A stretch of DNA of 64,000 nt. Origin: Roseiconus nitratireducens (GTDB taxonomy: Bacteria > Planctomycetota > Planctomycetia > Pirellulales > Pirellulaceae). Positions 36,995 to 46,027 of this stretch are shown in pieces. Every line of letters begins with the position of its first letter. Within the stretch, counting starts at the first letter, position 1. Where the stretch lies: the NCBI RefSeq assembly GCF_008629675.1, contig NZ_VWOX01000003.1:186001-250000 (forward strand), written 5' to 3'. The notes beneath the pieces were generated by a model. The model saw only the letters and a program-made list of their open reading frames with translations. It was not told the origin of the DNA and did no database searches. The translations under genes were made by a program, and so were the position numbers.

Positions 36995-37151
36995 GGCAGG
37001 GCATATCGAACGACGGAAACGTCACGACGGAACCGGGTGGTCGCCGCCGGGTGGGCTCGGTAGGCCGATCAGGATACCATCACGGCCCTGATTTGACTGC
37101 CGCGCTGGAACTCCCCACGCCAGTGACGGCCCGTGCTCGCGAACCATCTGG

Positions 37152-38288
37152 ATGATTCGATCGATGAACGCCGAACAGTGCCTTCCCGTCAGCGGCTGGT
37201 CGGACCGACGCGCCTTTCTGAACCTGGAGAAGCGGCTGTACGCCGACGACCCCAATTGGGTCACGCCATTGTGGAGCGAACGAAAGGCGTTGTGCGGGTT
37301 CACGTCGCATCCGTTCTACAACGACGCCGAAAGCCAGGCCTTTCTGGTTCGCCGACACGGGCAAGTCGTCGGACGCGTGCTGGCGATCGTCAACCATGCG
37401 CACAACCGACACCACAACGAGAAGCGAGGTTTTTTCGGCTTCTTCGAATCCATCGACGATGTCGATGTCGCCCGCTGTCTGATGGATCGCGCGGGGGATT
37501 GGCTGCGAGAAAAGGGCATGACCGATGTCCGCGGCCCGGTTCACCCGAGTCTGAACTACGAAGTGGGATTGTTGATCGACGGGTTCGACACACCGCCCAC
37601 CTTTTTGATTCCTTACAACCACGCCTATTACGCCCAGTTGATCGAAGCGTGTGGGTTCAAGAAATCCCAGGACCTGTTCTGCTACGAAGCGGGCATCGAA
37701 GACCTGGACGACCTGGACCCGAAACTTCAATTCGTCATCGAGGAGGCGACCAAACGTTTCAAGGTCAAAACGCGGCCGATCGATCGGTCCCATTTTGAAG
37801 AAGACGTCCAGGTGTTTCTGTCGATTTACAACCAATCGTTGCAGCGGACCTGGGGGTACGTCCCGATGAGCAACGAAGAATTGGTGCACCAGGCCAAGCA
37901 ATTGAAATGGCTGATCGTTCCAGAACTGACCAGCATCGCCGAAATCGACGGCAAGCCGGTCGGCGCCGGATTTGGCCTCCTGGATTACAACCAGATCCTG
38001 AAGAACATGAACGGTCACCTGCTGCCGCTGGGATGGTGGAAACTGCTCAACGGAAAACGCAAGATCGACCGTCTGCGTCTGGTCAGCACCAACGTGCTGC
38101 CCGAGTATCAAAAGTGGGGTTTGGGGTTGGTGACCCTGTCGCGGGTGCTGCCCGACGCGATCGATTTCGGGATTCAGGTCGGTGAATTCTCCTGGGTGCT
38201 GGAAAGCAACTCGCTGTCGCGCGGCACGATCGAGCGGGGCGGTGCCAAGAAAGTCAAGACGCAACGAATCTACGATCGGCCCCTGTAA
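37152..38288 (+). CDS. GNAT-like acyltransferase family protein
   Basis: 378 residues (ATG 37164 is an alternative start), cytoplasmic. Two GNAT-like halves are suggested: an N-terminal part with DPNWVTPLWSERKAL, GQVVGRVLAIVNHAHN and FFGFFESIDD, then a C-terminal part with NEELVHQAKQLKWLIVPELTSIAEIDGKPVGAGFGLLDYN and STNVLPEYQKWGLGLVTLSRVLPDAI, where RLVSTNVLPEYQKWGLG resembles the acetyl-CoA binding strand and loop. Proteins of this kind are annotated as N-acetyltransferases or left unknown in planctomycetes and actinobacteria. It precedes the ketosynthase-like gene by 114 nt on the same strand. Substrate unknown. Confidence 0.65.
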   Translation: MIRSMNAEQCLPVSGWSDRRAFLNLEKRLYADDPNWVTPLWSERKALCGFTSHPFYNDAESQAFLVRRHGQVVGRVLAIVNHAHNRHHNEKRGFFGFFESIDDVDVARCLMDRAGDWLREKGMTDVRGPVHPSLNYEVGLLIDGFDTPPTFLIPYNHAYYAQLIEACGFKKSQDLFCYEAGIEDLDDLDPKLQFVIEEATKRFKVKTRPIDRSHFEEDVQVFLSIYNQSLQRTWGYVPMSNEELVHQAKQLKWLIVPELTSIAEIDGKPVGAGFGLLDYNQILKNMNGHLLPLGWWKLLNGKRKIDRLRLVSTNVLPEYQKWGLGLVTLSRVLPDAIDFGIQVGEFSWVLESNSLSRGTIERGGAKKVKTQRIYDRPL

Positions 38289-38402
38289 AACCTGGCCAAC
38301 GAGCGGCTTTGGCGGCGGTACGCCTAGCCATTCGACCGACCACGAATCATACTCGCGACATTCGCCCTGTTGCTTGCCACCCAGAATTGACCGCTGACTG
38401 AT

Positions 38403-39746
38403 ATGCCACGCGAAGACGATGTCGTAATCACTGGAGTGGGCATCGTCAGCTCGATCGGAATCGGACCGGAGGCCTATTTCCAGGGATTGCTCGAAGGCCG
38501 CAGCGGCGTTCGATCGCTGGGCGATCGCACCGACGGCGACGCGTCTCCGGCCGAGGGCGAACCGATCGACGGCTTGTGGATTGGGGCGCCGGTGGTCGAC
38601 TTTGAACCGAAACAGTACGTGCGTCCCCGCAAGGCGTTGAAGGTCATGTGCCGGGAAATCCAGATGGGTTTCGCGTCGGCCCACTTGGCGATCGAGCACG
38701 CGGGGCTGTCCGATTCGATTCCCGCATCGGACGACGGCGGCTTGCGCCCGGAACGACTGGGAACGGTCTACGGCGGCGAAATCTACTTCAGCCCGCCGCA
38801 TGAATTGACCGAGACGATCAAGCAGTGCATGGACGACAACGGCAACGTCGTCACCGGCCGGCTGGGCGACGCCGCTCGCCGGGAAATCATGCCCTTGTGG
38901 ATGCTGAAGTACCTGCCGAACATGCCGGCTTGCCAAGTGGGAATCTCGATCAACGCGCGCGGCCCGAACAACTCCCTGGTGCTGGGCGATGTCTCCGGCC
39001 CGGCCGCGCTTTTGGAAGCTGAATCGTACCTGCAGCGAGGGCTCGCCGACGCCGTGCTGGTCGGGGCGACCGGCACGCGGATCAGCGCCACCCGACTGAA
39101 TTATCGGCACGACGCACCCATCCCACACCTGAGTGACGGCAAGATCGAAGACGCCTCTCGGCCACATGATCCCCAATCCAGTGGCGTGGTCGGGGGAGAA
39201 GGTGCGGTTTCGGTCGTTGCCGAAACCTTGTCGAACGCGGAGCAACGCGGCGCCACGGTGCTTGCCAAAGTCCTGGCGACCGCCTCTCGGTTCGTCCCCA
39301 CCGATGCGATGCGGACCGGCCAACGATCCGCCGAAATCGACCCCACTCCCGATCGCCGCGCCACCCGAGCGATTCAAGCCGCCATCGAATCGGTCCTGCA
39401 ACGATCGAACGTTGCCCCCGAATCAATCGGGCTGGTGGTCAGCCACGCCGTCGGCGACCGGCAAGTCGACTCCGGCGAAGCCCAGGCGGTCCAGGCCGCC
39501 GGCATCGACTGTCCCGTCGTCGCCGTCGCCGCATCGCTGGGGCACCTCGGCGCCGCCTCCGGGATGGCGGAGATCGCAACCGGGGTGCTGGCCCTGGCCC
39601 ATCAAACCGTACCGCCGACGCGCTTTCAACAAGTCAGCGAAGGCGTGCGACTCTGCCAGCAGCCCCAGCCGCTGGAATCTCCCTACGTGCTTTGCCTTTC
39701 GCACACCACCGAGGGCAGTGCCATGGCGGTGTTGCTGGGTCGATAA
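38403..39746 (+). CDS. Ketosynthase-like protein lacking the active-site Cys
   Basis: 447 residues with the thiolase fold of FabF-type beta-ketoacyl-ACP synthases: VVITGVGIVSSIG at the start, and two catalytic-type His, H348 (VSHAVGDRQVDSGEA) and H381 (SLGHLGAASGM). At the nucleophile position, where the family has TACxSG, this protein reads LGDVSG: the Cys is Asp196 (codon 38988-38990). A condensing reaction that needs the Cys is therefore unlikely; chain-length-factor-like, decarboxylase-like or partner roles are options. It lies downstream of the GNAT-like gene, possibly in the same operon. I infer a fatty acid or polyketide-type pathway, not confirmed. Confidence 0.85.
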   Translation: MPREDDVVITGVGIVSSIGIGPEAYFQGLLEGRSGVRSLGDRTDGDASPAEGEPIDGLWIGAPVVDFEPKQYVRPRKALKVMCREIQMGFASAHLAIEHAGLSDSIPASDDGGLRPERLGTVYGGEIYFSPPHELTETIKQCMDDNGNVVTGRLGDAARREIMPLWMLKYLPNMPACQVGISINARGPNNSLVLGDVSGPAALLEAESYLQRGLADAVLVGATGTRISATRLNYRHDAPIPHLSDGKIEDASRPHDPQSSGVVGGEGAVSVVAETLSNAEQRGATVLAKVLATASRFVPTDAMRTGQRSAEIDPTPDRRATRAIQAAIESVLQRSNVAPESIGLVVSHAVGDRQVDSGEAQAVQAAGIDCPVVAVAASLGHLGAASGMAEIATGVLALAHQTVPPTRFQQVSEGVRLCQQPQPLESPYVLCLSHTTEGSAMAVLLGR

Positions 39747-39770
39747 GACAACCGGCAGCCGGATCGATTC

Positions 39771-40979
39771 CTAACGCGCCACCTGCAGCCGGCTGCTTTC
39801 GGTCTCCAGCATTTTGATCGCTTCGCCCATCGTCTGGATGTCGATCTCGTGGACGTTCACGCTGGCGCCAACGCCTTTGAGCATCGTGATCGTCAGCCGA
39901 CCGCCAAGGTGCTGGCGGAACTCTTCCAGGCCGCCCAGCAGCCGATCCAGCGGCGAGAGTGCGTCGTGCCACAAAGGCAGCCCCAGCGTATGCAAGCACT
40001 GACAGACACGCTGCGCATCGGACAGGGGGAAGCCGAGTTTCAAATGCGAATAGAACGTGTCGATCGCAACACCGATGCCGACCGCTTCCCCATGGCGAAG
40101 TTGGTAGTCCGTCAGCGGTTCCAACTTGTGGGCCGACCAGTGACCAAAATCCAACGGACGCGCTTCCAACATTTCAAACGGGTCGCCACCTTCGGTGATG
40201 TGTCGCAGATGCAATTGGCAACTGGTCGCGATCGCTGCTTGGGCGGCCGTCATGTCACGTTGCCGAATCGCATCGGCGTGTTCGCACAGCCAGTCAAATT
40301 CCTGCCGGCTCTTCAGCAAAGAAACTTTCACCGCCTCGCTGAACCCGCTGCAGAAATCTCGATCCGGCAAGGATTCCAACAACGCGACGTCGTTGATCAC
40401 GGCCCAGGGAACGGCAAACGTACCGACCCAGTTTTTCTTTCCGAAATAATTGATTGCGTTTTTCACACCGACACCGCTGTCGGCTTGCGCCAGCGTCGTG
40501 GTGGGCAAGCGGACCAGACGGATTCCCCGGTGTGCAATCGCGGCGGAGTAGCCCACGGCGTCCAGCATGGCGCCCCCGCCGACGGCCACAATGTAGCTGC
40601 GGCGATCCAGATCGTGCCGGTTGATCTGCGTCAGGACTTCCTGCACACAAGTCGCATCATTCTTGACGGCTTCGCCGCCCTCGACCAGCAACGCCTCGCG
40701 AACCAACTGCACCGAATCCGTTTCCGCCAGATGACGCTGCAACGCGGCAACATGCTGGCTGGATTCGGCCACGGGACGTTCTGCGACCAACAGCACCTTG
40801 GCAGTTCCGGTCGCGCTGGCATCCAGCAGGTCGACCAACACGTCGAAGTCCCGACCGGAGACTTCCGCCGTCGTGCGTAATCGATGAACGAAGGGCACCG
40901 AGAAGGCGAGATCGAGGTGCTGCGAATCGTTCGCGTCGTCGTGCGGCTTTTCGGAAGAGGGTTTCAACGGTCGAAGCAT
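39771..40979 (-). CDS. Sugar phosphate cyclase, 3-dehydroquinate synthase-like
   Basis: 402 residues from ATG 40979; an open frame begins with TTG three codons earlier. The NAD-binding segment YIVAVGGGAMLDAVGYSAAIAHRG and the metal-ligand pattern of the DHQS superfamily are present: Glu in FSEAVKVSLL, His in LDFGHWSAH and His in HGEAVGIGV. The loop GVGVKNAINYFGKKNWVGTF replaces GGKTGVNHPLGKN of canonical AroB, and the protein is about 40 residues longer. This pattern reminds me of EboD-type cyclases rather than housekeeping AroB, but no other ebo gene is nearby. It converges with the ketosynthase-like gene. Confidence 0.8.
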   Translation of the reverse strand: MLRPLKPSSEKPHDDANDSQHLDLAFSVPFVHRLRTTAEVSGRDFDVLVDLLDASATGTAKVLLVAERPVAESSQHVAALQRHLAETDSVQLVREALLVEGGEAVKNDATCVQEVLTQINRHDLDRRSYIVAVGGGAMLDAVGYSAAIAHRGIRLVRLPTTTLAQADSGVGVKNAINYFGKKNWVGTFAVPWAVINDVALLESLPDRDFCSGFSEAVKVSLLKSRQEFDWLCEHADAIRQRDMTAAQAAIATSCQLHLRHITEGGDPFEMLEARPLDFGHWSAHKLEPLTDYQLRHGEAVGIGVAIDTFYSHLKLGFPLSDAQRVCQCLHTLGLPLWHDALSPLDRLLGGLEEFRQHLGGRLTITMLKGVGASVNVHEIDIQTMGEAIKMLETESSRLQVAR

Positions 40980-41028
40980 GTCTATCAAAGTTGGCGGGGG
41001 TCAGAGAAGTCGTCGTTTCCCTCAGTCA

Positions 41029-41940
41029 TCAAGGCGTGTGGTCTTGCCATCCTCGCCACAGCCAACGTAGCGAATCGGGAAAGATGGCGCCGCCGTGATT
41101 GCCATCGTGCCCACCGGTCCCAAAGACCAGTTTGTAATCGTAATCGTGAAACGCCAGCGCCCGCGCCATCTGTCGGTTGGCCAACGGCCAATTTCCAAAA
41201 CGATTGTCCAAGTCGTTCTCGCCGTCCTGCAAAAACACGCGAATCGGTTTGGGTTCTGACTTACGAATCATGGGGGGGTAGTTATGACCGCCCCGCAGGT
41301 CGACAAAACTTCCGATGTGGCTGAGCACCTTTCGGAACTGGTCGGGACGATGCCAGGCGACCGAGAACGCGCAGATTCCACCGGAACTGCTTCCGCAAAC
41401 CGCTCGCAATTCCGGGTTGTCCGTGATGCGGTACTTCTTCTCGACCTCCGGCAGAATTTCCGTCAGCAGGAATTCGGCGTAGTCGCCATTGACCGAATCG
41501 TATTCGACACTCCGGTTGCTCGGTCGCGGGCTCCAGCCACGTTTCTCTGCCAGCTCCCCCCGGTGACCGGGATCGATCATCACCGCGATGGTCACCGGCA
41601 TGTCCCCCTGAGCGATCAGGTTGTCGAAGACGACTGGGACTCGAAAGTCGCCCCCGGGGCCTTCGTAGGCATGCCCGTCCTGAAACACCATCAGCGCCGC
41701 CGGCGTCTCGCCGTCATACTGGGCCGGCACATACACGCTGTAGCGGCGGCGCGTTCCCGGGTAAACCTTGCTGTCAAGCCACTCGTGCTGCGTGACGCTC
41801 CCCCGCGGGACCGATTCGTTCACCTGGGAGTCTGGACCGTGCTGGTAACCCTTCGAGGGAGCTTCGGCAACGGCGGCATGCTGGCCGATCGGACAAACCA
41901 GCGACAGCAGGGCTGCCGCGAAGAGACGGCGGATGGGCAT
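41029..41940 (-). CDS. Exported alpha/beta-hydrolase, esterase family
   Basis: 303 residues from ATG 41940 (a TTG one codon out is less likely). A signal peptide (RRLFAAALLSLVCPIGQHAAVA) precedes the putative-esterase (enterochelin esterase-like/Fes) fold: RRYSVYVPAQYDGETPAALMVFQDGH, then the nucleophile elbow CGSSSGGICAF, IRVFLQDGENDLDN with a likely Asp, and GGHDGNHGGAIFPDSLRWLW with the catalytic His. Family members cleave ester bonds in siderophores, sugar esters or feruloyl groups. It ends 50 nt before the cyclase gene on the same strand, so those two may be cotranscribed. Confidence 0.88.
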   Translation of the reverse strand: MPIRRLFAAALLSLVCPIGQHAAVAEAPSKGYQHGPDSQVNESVPRGSVTQHEWLDSKVYPGTRRRYSVYVPAQYDGETPAALMVFQDGHAYEGPGGDFRVPVVFDNLIAQGDMPVTIAVMIDPGHRGELAEKRGWSPRPSNRSVEYDSVNGDYAEFLLTEILPEVEKKYRITDNPELRAVCGSSSGGICAFSVAWHRPDQFRKVLSHIGSFVDLRGGHNYPPMIRKSEPKPIRVFLQDGENDLDNRFGNWPLANRQMARALAFHDYDYKLVFGTGGHDGNHGGAIFPDSLRWLWRGWQDHTP

Positions 41941-42350
41941 CAAGGCAAACTCAGTCGGGCGGTGGGGGAGTCGAGGGGCGGGATCTCCATCATAGCATCC
42001 TCTGGAAATCGTTCGAGTTCCGAGAACGGGTCGGAGCCGACGTCGGCCCCATTTTCACTCGGAAAAATGGCGTTCGGTGCCGCCATCGGACGGCGGCCCC
42101 CCGGTCGGGTCGCGATCCGCCACATCCCGTCGCGGCCCAAACTCATCGCGGCCCAGCTCACCACCGCCGCGTGAAACGTCCGTTGTGAAACACGCGAGTT
42201 GAAAGCCGCGCGGGGTCAGCGGTCAGCTCAGGCAGCGGAACAAAAACCGGGCCGGTGTTCCAAGCGGACTTTTCTCTGACGCCCGCGATTTGCTATGCAC
42301 GCAGTCCTACTGAAGGACCAGTCGGTTTTTTCACCAACGGATTGCGACCC
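41941..42350. other. Divergent intergenic region
   Basis: About 410 bases between the esterase (minus) and the DUF11 protein (plus). A GTCCT/AGGAC mini-hairpin followed by CAGTCGGTTTTTT lies near 42303-42328 just upstream of the DUF11 ATG, which could be an attenuator-like element, but it is weak. No gene is supported. Confidence 0.35.
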
Positions 42351-45293
42351 ATGAAAGCGTTTGGCGTAAGACTCGCCGCCGGATCTGCGACGATTCTCCT
42401 CGGGGCCATCATGGCAGCCCAGGCTCAGAAAGATCAACAAGTTCAAACCGACGCGTCGTGGACGACGGAGCAGATTCCGCCTGGAAAGTCGCCGATGCCG
42501 ATCGGGCTTTCCGATGAGCTCTCACCCGCGCAACCTTGGGAAGCCGAATCGCTGCAATCCGTGGAAGACGACGGGTCGCAGGAGTCGTCCACCGACTCCG
42601 GAATCCAGTTGGTGCAGCACACCGAACCGGTTGCTCCGGCCCCCGAACACGACGATCTTGCCGACCAGGACGCAGCCGCCGGCCCCACGCTGACACTGCC
42701 CGGCCAGGAAGCGACGGCGGCGGACGCTCCCCCCCAGTCCACGATGGTCATGCGCTTTCCGAATTTTGACGACGCACCCCCGTTGGACGAAACGGAATCC
42801 GCCCCCGCGAGCGACCAGCCCAGCATGGCTCTGCCGCAAACCCCCGACGCGGATCCCGCAGCCGCCGCATCGGCGCCCTCGTTTGCCTCCGCTCCGATGA
42901 TGGACCACCCGGCGGAAGGTCCCGCTGGACAATCGGACGAACCGGCTCCCAACAACGGACTGCGAAGCGGTCCGGCCTCCGGGTTGCGAGCTCCCGCCGC
43001 CCAGTCGGCTTCCGATCCCGCCAATCTACCGCCAGCCGCCGCGCCAACCTTCGACGCTTCCGAATCCTTTGCCGATTCACCGGCCGCGGTCCAATCCGCG
43101 GGTGACGCGCCAGCCGGGACCGCCGCTTGGGATTTTTCCGCGGACGTTTCTGCCGATGTCGCCGCGGGTGATCTCGCGACGCCCGAATCTTCCGCACCGA
43201 TCAACGGCAAGCCGGCTGCCATGTTGAATGCCGTGCTGCCCGGCGAGGGCGAAGACGCCGCCGCGCAGCTGAGCGACGCGCCGCGCTCGACCATGCGGAT
43301 CAACCGCGATGCCGCGGCGCAGATTCAATTCGGCACCCCGGTCCAAATGGACGATACCGGCGCCATGGGCGGCGAACCATCGGCCACCCTTTCACCCCAA
43401 ACCAGTGGTCCAACCAGTGGTCTGGGGTTTGCCAGCACGCCGCAAATTCAAAACAGCCCTGGAGCCGCAGCACTGCCGCCGAGTGCGACGCCGGCGGGAG
43501 ATTTCAATACGGGTCCCGACGCGTTCGGGAACAACGGAACGGTCGGAAACACAGCACCCGCCGACGCGACGTTCAATCAGCCCGCGGCCGGATACGACGC
43601 CAGCCACACGGCCCAACCCGCCGGCGGCTTTGCGATTCCCGGTTCCGACGCCGGCTTCGCTGCCTCAAATGACGGCAGCGGCCAAGCACCACCGCTTCCG
43701 GCTCCGCGGTTTGATGCCCCGCCGATGCAGCAAACGCACAACTCGCAAGGAACCGACCCGATGTCGGCCCCGAACGCCATGCCCGGCCAATACGGGGCGC
43801 CCGGCCAGTACGGCGCGCCGCAGGGAGGTGAATCGCCCTATCGAAGTGTCGGCTACAAAGGCCGCAGCACTCAGCAGCCGCCGCTTGCCGAAGGGCCCAC
43901 CCTGGCCTCGCCGGGCGATCGTCGACTGGACGGTCCCCAATCACCGTCCGTCGTGATCCACAAGCGGGCTCCGACGGAGGTGAAAGTCGGCAAACCGGCA
44001 ACCTTCGTCATCACGGTCAAAAACGTCGGCGGTTCGCCCGCGATGGACGTCCGAGTGCAAGATCGTGTGCCCGCCGGGATGACACTGGTGGACGCCACAC
44101 CGCGACCGGATCCCAAGTACCAACCGGAACTGTTCTGGAACCTCGGTGATTTGCAACCGCAGGAAGAACGCACCATCACGCTGCAGCTGAAACCGGAACA
44201 GGAAGGTGAACTCGGTAGCGTTGCCCGCGTCACCTTCGAAGCCGCCGCATCGGTCCGGACCGTCAGCACCAAGCCCGAACTGAAAATCATGCAACGGGCG
44301 CCCGAAAAGGTGTTGATCGGTCAACAATTGGAGATCGAATTGGAAGTCAGCAACCCCGGTACCGGCGAAGCAACCGGCGTGATCCTGCAGGAAGACGTTC
44401 CGGCTGGTCTGGAGCATCCCCAGGGACGTCAGCTGGACAATCTGATCGGAAATCTGCGTCCCGGCGAAATCCGTCGACAAATGCTTCGCATGCGGGCGGT
44501 CCAGCCCGGCGTGGTGCAAAACACCATCCGAGTGAAAGGGGACGACGGATTGGAAAAAACCCACACAGTGGACGTCGAAGTCGTCGCGCCGGAATTGAAA
44601 GTCGCGTTGAATGGACCATCACGCCGGTACCTGGAACGTCAGGCCACCTTCCAACTGGAAGTGGCGAACGTCGGAACCGCCGATGCCGAAAACGTGGAAA
44701 TCAGCGTCCAACTCGATCGTGGATTCACGTTCGTCAAAACCGACTACGAAGGCCAATACGATTCGACCCGTCACGCCGTGTTCTGGTCGCTGCCCGCTTT
44801 GCCGGTGGGAGAAAGCGGCCAAGTGCCGCTGACATTGCTGCCGGTCGAAGAAGGCGATCGGGTCTTGCGGACGACGGCAACCGCCGATCTGGGCATCAAT
44901 GCGTCAAGCGAACAACAGGTCGCCGTCGATTCACTTGCCGAATTGACCTTCACGATCCAAGACAGCGCTGATCCGGTCGAGATCGGTGGCGAATCGATCT
45001 ACGAAATTCGAGTCGCCAACACCGGTTCACGTGACGACACGAATGTCCGGGTGCACATGCAACTGCCGCAAGGAATGGAACTTGCCGATAACGGTGACTT
45101 TCAGGTCAACGGGCAGGGGCTGATCGCATTCACCCCGCGGGCGTTGCTGAAGGCAAACGATGAAGTTGTCTACCGGGTCAAAGCACGCGGCGTGACGCCG
45201 GGCCGCCACTTGGTCAAAGCCATCGTGACCAGCGACCAATCGGACGTCCCGGTCACGAAAGAGGAAAGCATCATGGTCTACGCCGACCGCTGA
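42351..45293 (+). CDS. Large exported protein with four DUF11 domains
   Basis: 980 residues from ATG 42351; MKAFGVRLAAGSATILLGAIM then AAQAQ is a signal peptide, and the upstream frame (to 42255) lacks it. Residues about 30-540 are low complexity, rich in Ala, Pro, Ser and Asp, with no fold visible. The last about 430 residues hold four tandem DUF11-type Ig-like domains, each opening like ELKIMQRAPEKVLIGQQLEIELEVSNPG and containing NVGG, NPGT, NVGT or NTGS turns and a VPAG or LPQG segment. DUF11 repeats are usual in surface or cell-wall structural proteins of planctomycetes. It probably forms part of the proteinaceous envelope; no anchor or sortase motif is seen at the C-terminus (MVYADR). 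Confidence 0.88.
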   Translation: MKAFGVRLAAGSATILLGAIMAAQAQKDQQVQTDASWTTEQIPPGKSPMPIGLSDELSPAQPWEAESLQSVEDDGSQESSTDSGIQLVQHTEPVAPAPEHDDLADQDAAAGPTLTLPGQEATAADAPPQSTMVMRFPNFDDAPPLDETESAPASDQPSMALPQTPDADPAAAASAPSFASAPMMDHPAEGPAGQSDEPAPNNGLRSGPASGLRAPAAQSASDPANLPPAAAPTFDASESFADSPAAVQSAGDAPAGTAAWDFSADVSADVAAGDLATPESSAPINGKPAAMLNAVLPGEGEDAAAQLSDAPRSTMRINRDAAAQIQFGTPVQMDDTGAMGGEPSATLSPQTSGPTSGLGFASTPQIQNSPGAAALPPSATPAGDFNTGPDAFGNNGTVGNTAPADATFNQPAAGYDASHTAQPAGGFAIPGSDAGFAASNDGSGQAPPLPAPRFDAPPMQQTHNSQGTDPMSAPNAMPGQYGAPGQYGAPQGGESPYRSVGYKGRSTQQPPLAEGPTLASPGDRRLDGPQSPSVVIHKRAPTEVKVGKPATFVITVKNVGGSPAMDVRVQDRVPAGMTLVDATPRPDPKYQPELFWNLGDLQPQEERTITLQLKPEQEGELGSVARVTFEAAASVRTVSTKPELKIMQRAPEKVLIGQQLEIELEVSNPGTGEATGVILQEDVPAGLEHPQGRQLDNLIGNLRPGEIRRQMLRMRAVQPGVVQNTIRVKGDDGLEKTHTVDVEVVAPELKVALNGPSRRYLERQATFQLEVANVGTADAENVEISVQLDRGFTFVKTDYEGQYDSTRHAVFWSLPALPVGESGQVPLTLLPVEEGDRVLRTTATADLGINASSEQQVAVDSLAELTFTIQDSADPVEIGGESIYEIRVANTGSRDDTNVRVHMQLPQGMELADNGDFQVNGQGLIAFTPRALLKANDEVVYRVKARGVTPGRHLVKAIVTSDQSDVPVTKEESIMVYADR

Positions 45294-45314
45294 GCAGGGC
45301 GGCGTGACACGACG

Positions 45315-45345
45315 GTCGGCCCGGCATTTCAACACGCGGGCCGAC
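45315..45345. terminator. Hairpin between convergent genes
   Basis: GTCGGCCCG and CGGGCCGAC form a perfect 9-bp stem around a 13-nt loop, 20 nt after the DUF11 stop and before the 3' end of the SOD gene. It lacks a T-run but is well placed to act for both strands. Confidence 0.5.
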
Positions 45346-45403
45346 GCTGCTTCTGAACGCGTCATTCAGCACGCCTCGGCATTCGGCGCGACTCAGCCGG
45401 CCA

Positions 45404-46027
45404 TCATTTGGCGGCGGCGTAACGCTCCGCCACGGCGTCCCAGTTGACGACATCCCAAAAGGCGCTGATGTAGTCCGGACGACGGTTCTGGTAGTTCAGG
45501 TAGTAGGCGTGCTCCCACACGTCCAGTCCCAGGATCGGCGTGCCGCCGATTCCGGCAATCTCGGTACCCATCAGCGGGCTGTCTTGGTTGGCCGTGCTGC
45601 CGACCTTCAAGCTGCCGCCGTCGACGTACAGCCACGCCCAACCGCTGCCGAAGCGCGTTGCGGCGGCGTTGGAAAACGTCTCTTTGAACTGATCGAAGCT
45701 TCCGAAAGCGCTATCAATGGCGCTGGACAAATCTCCGCCGGGCGAACCGCCTTTTCCCGGCCCCATCACGGTCCAGAACAGCGAGTGATTGGCGTGACCG
45801 CCGCCGTTGTTGCGAACCGCCGTGCGTTTGTCGTCTGGAACCGATGACAGACTGGAAATCAATTCTTCGATGCTTTTCGATCCAAGGTCGGTTCCCTCGA
45901 TCGCCGCGTTGACTTTGGTGACATAACCGGCGTGGTGCTTGCCATGGTGAATCTCCATCGTCTTCGCATCGATGCTCGGTGCGAGGGCGTCGAAGGCATA
46001 GGGCAATTCGGGTAATGAGTAAGCCAT
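45404..46027 (-). CDS. Superoxide dismutase, Fe/Mn family
   Basis: 207 residues, the usual length, with no signal peptide. The metal ligands are in place: His in [16 protein letters not shown], His in [12 protein letters not shown], and Asp plus His in [22 protein letters not shown]. The core GSGWAWL and NQDSPL signature also match. Fe versus Mn specificity cannot be decided safely from the sequence, so no letter is assigned. GGAG stands about 10 nt before the ATG. Cytoplasmic dismutation of superoxide; with tpx and the glutathione peroxidase in this window it forms part of the oxidative-stress set, though they are not linked in one operon. Confidence 0.95.
   Translation of the reverse strand: MAYSLPELPYAFDALAPSIDAKTMEIHHGKHHAGYVTKVNAAIEGTDLGSKSIEELISSLSSVPDDKRTAVRNNGGGHANHSLFWTVMGPGKGGSPGGDLSSAIDSAFGSFDQFKETFSNAAATRFGSGWAWLYVDGGSLKVGSTANQDSPLMGTEIAGIGGTPILGLDVWEHAYYLNYQNRRPDYISAFWDVVNWDAVAERYAAAK

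Noticed and set aside
37080..39401. Minus-strand frame of 773 codons opposite GNAT-like and ketosynthase-like genes
   Set aside because: Both plus-strand proteins have family motifs; long antisense frames are expected in GC-rich DNA.
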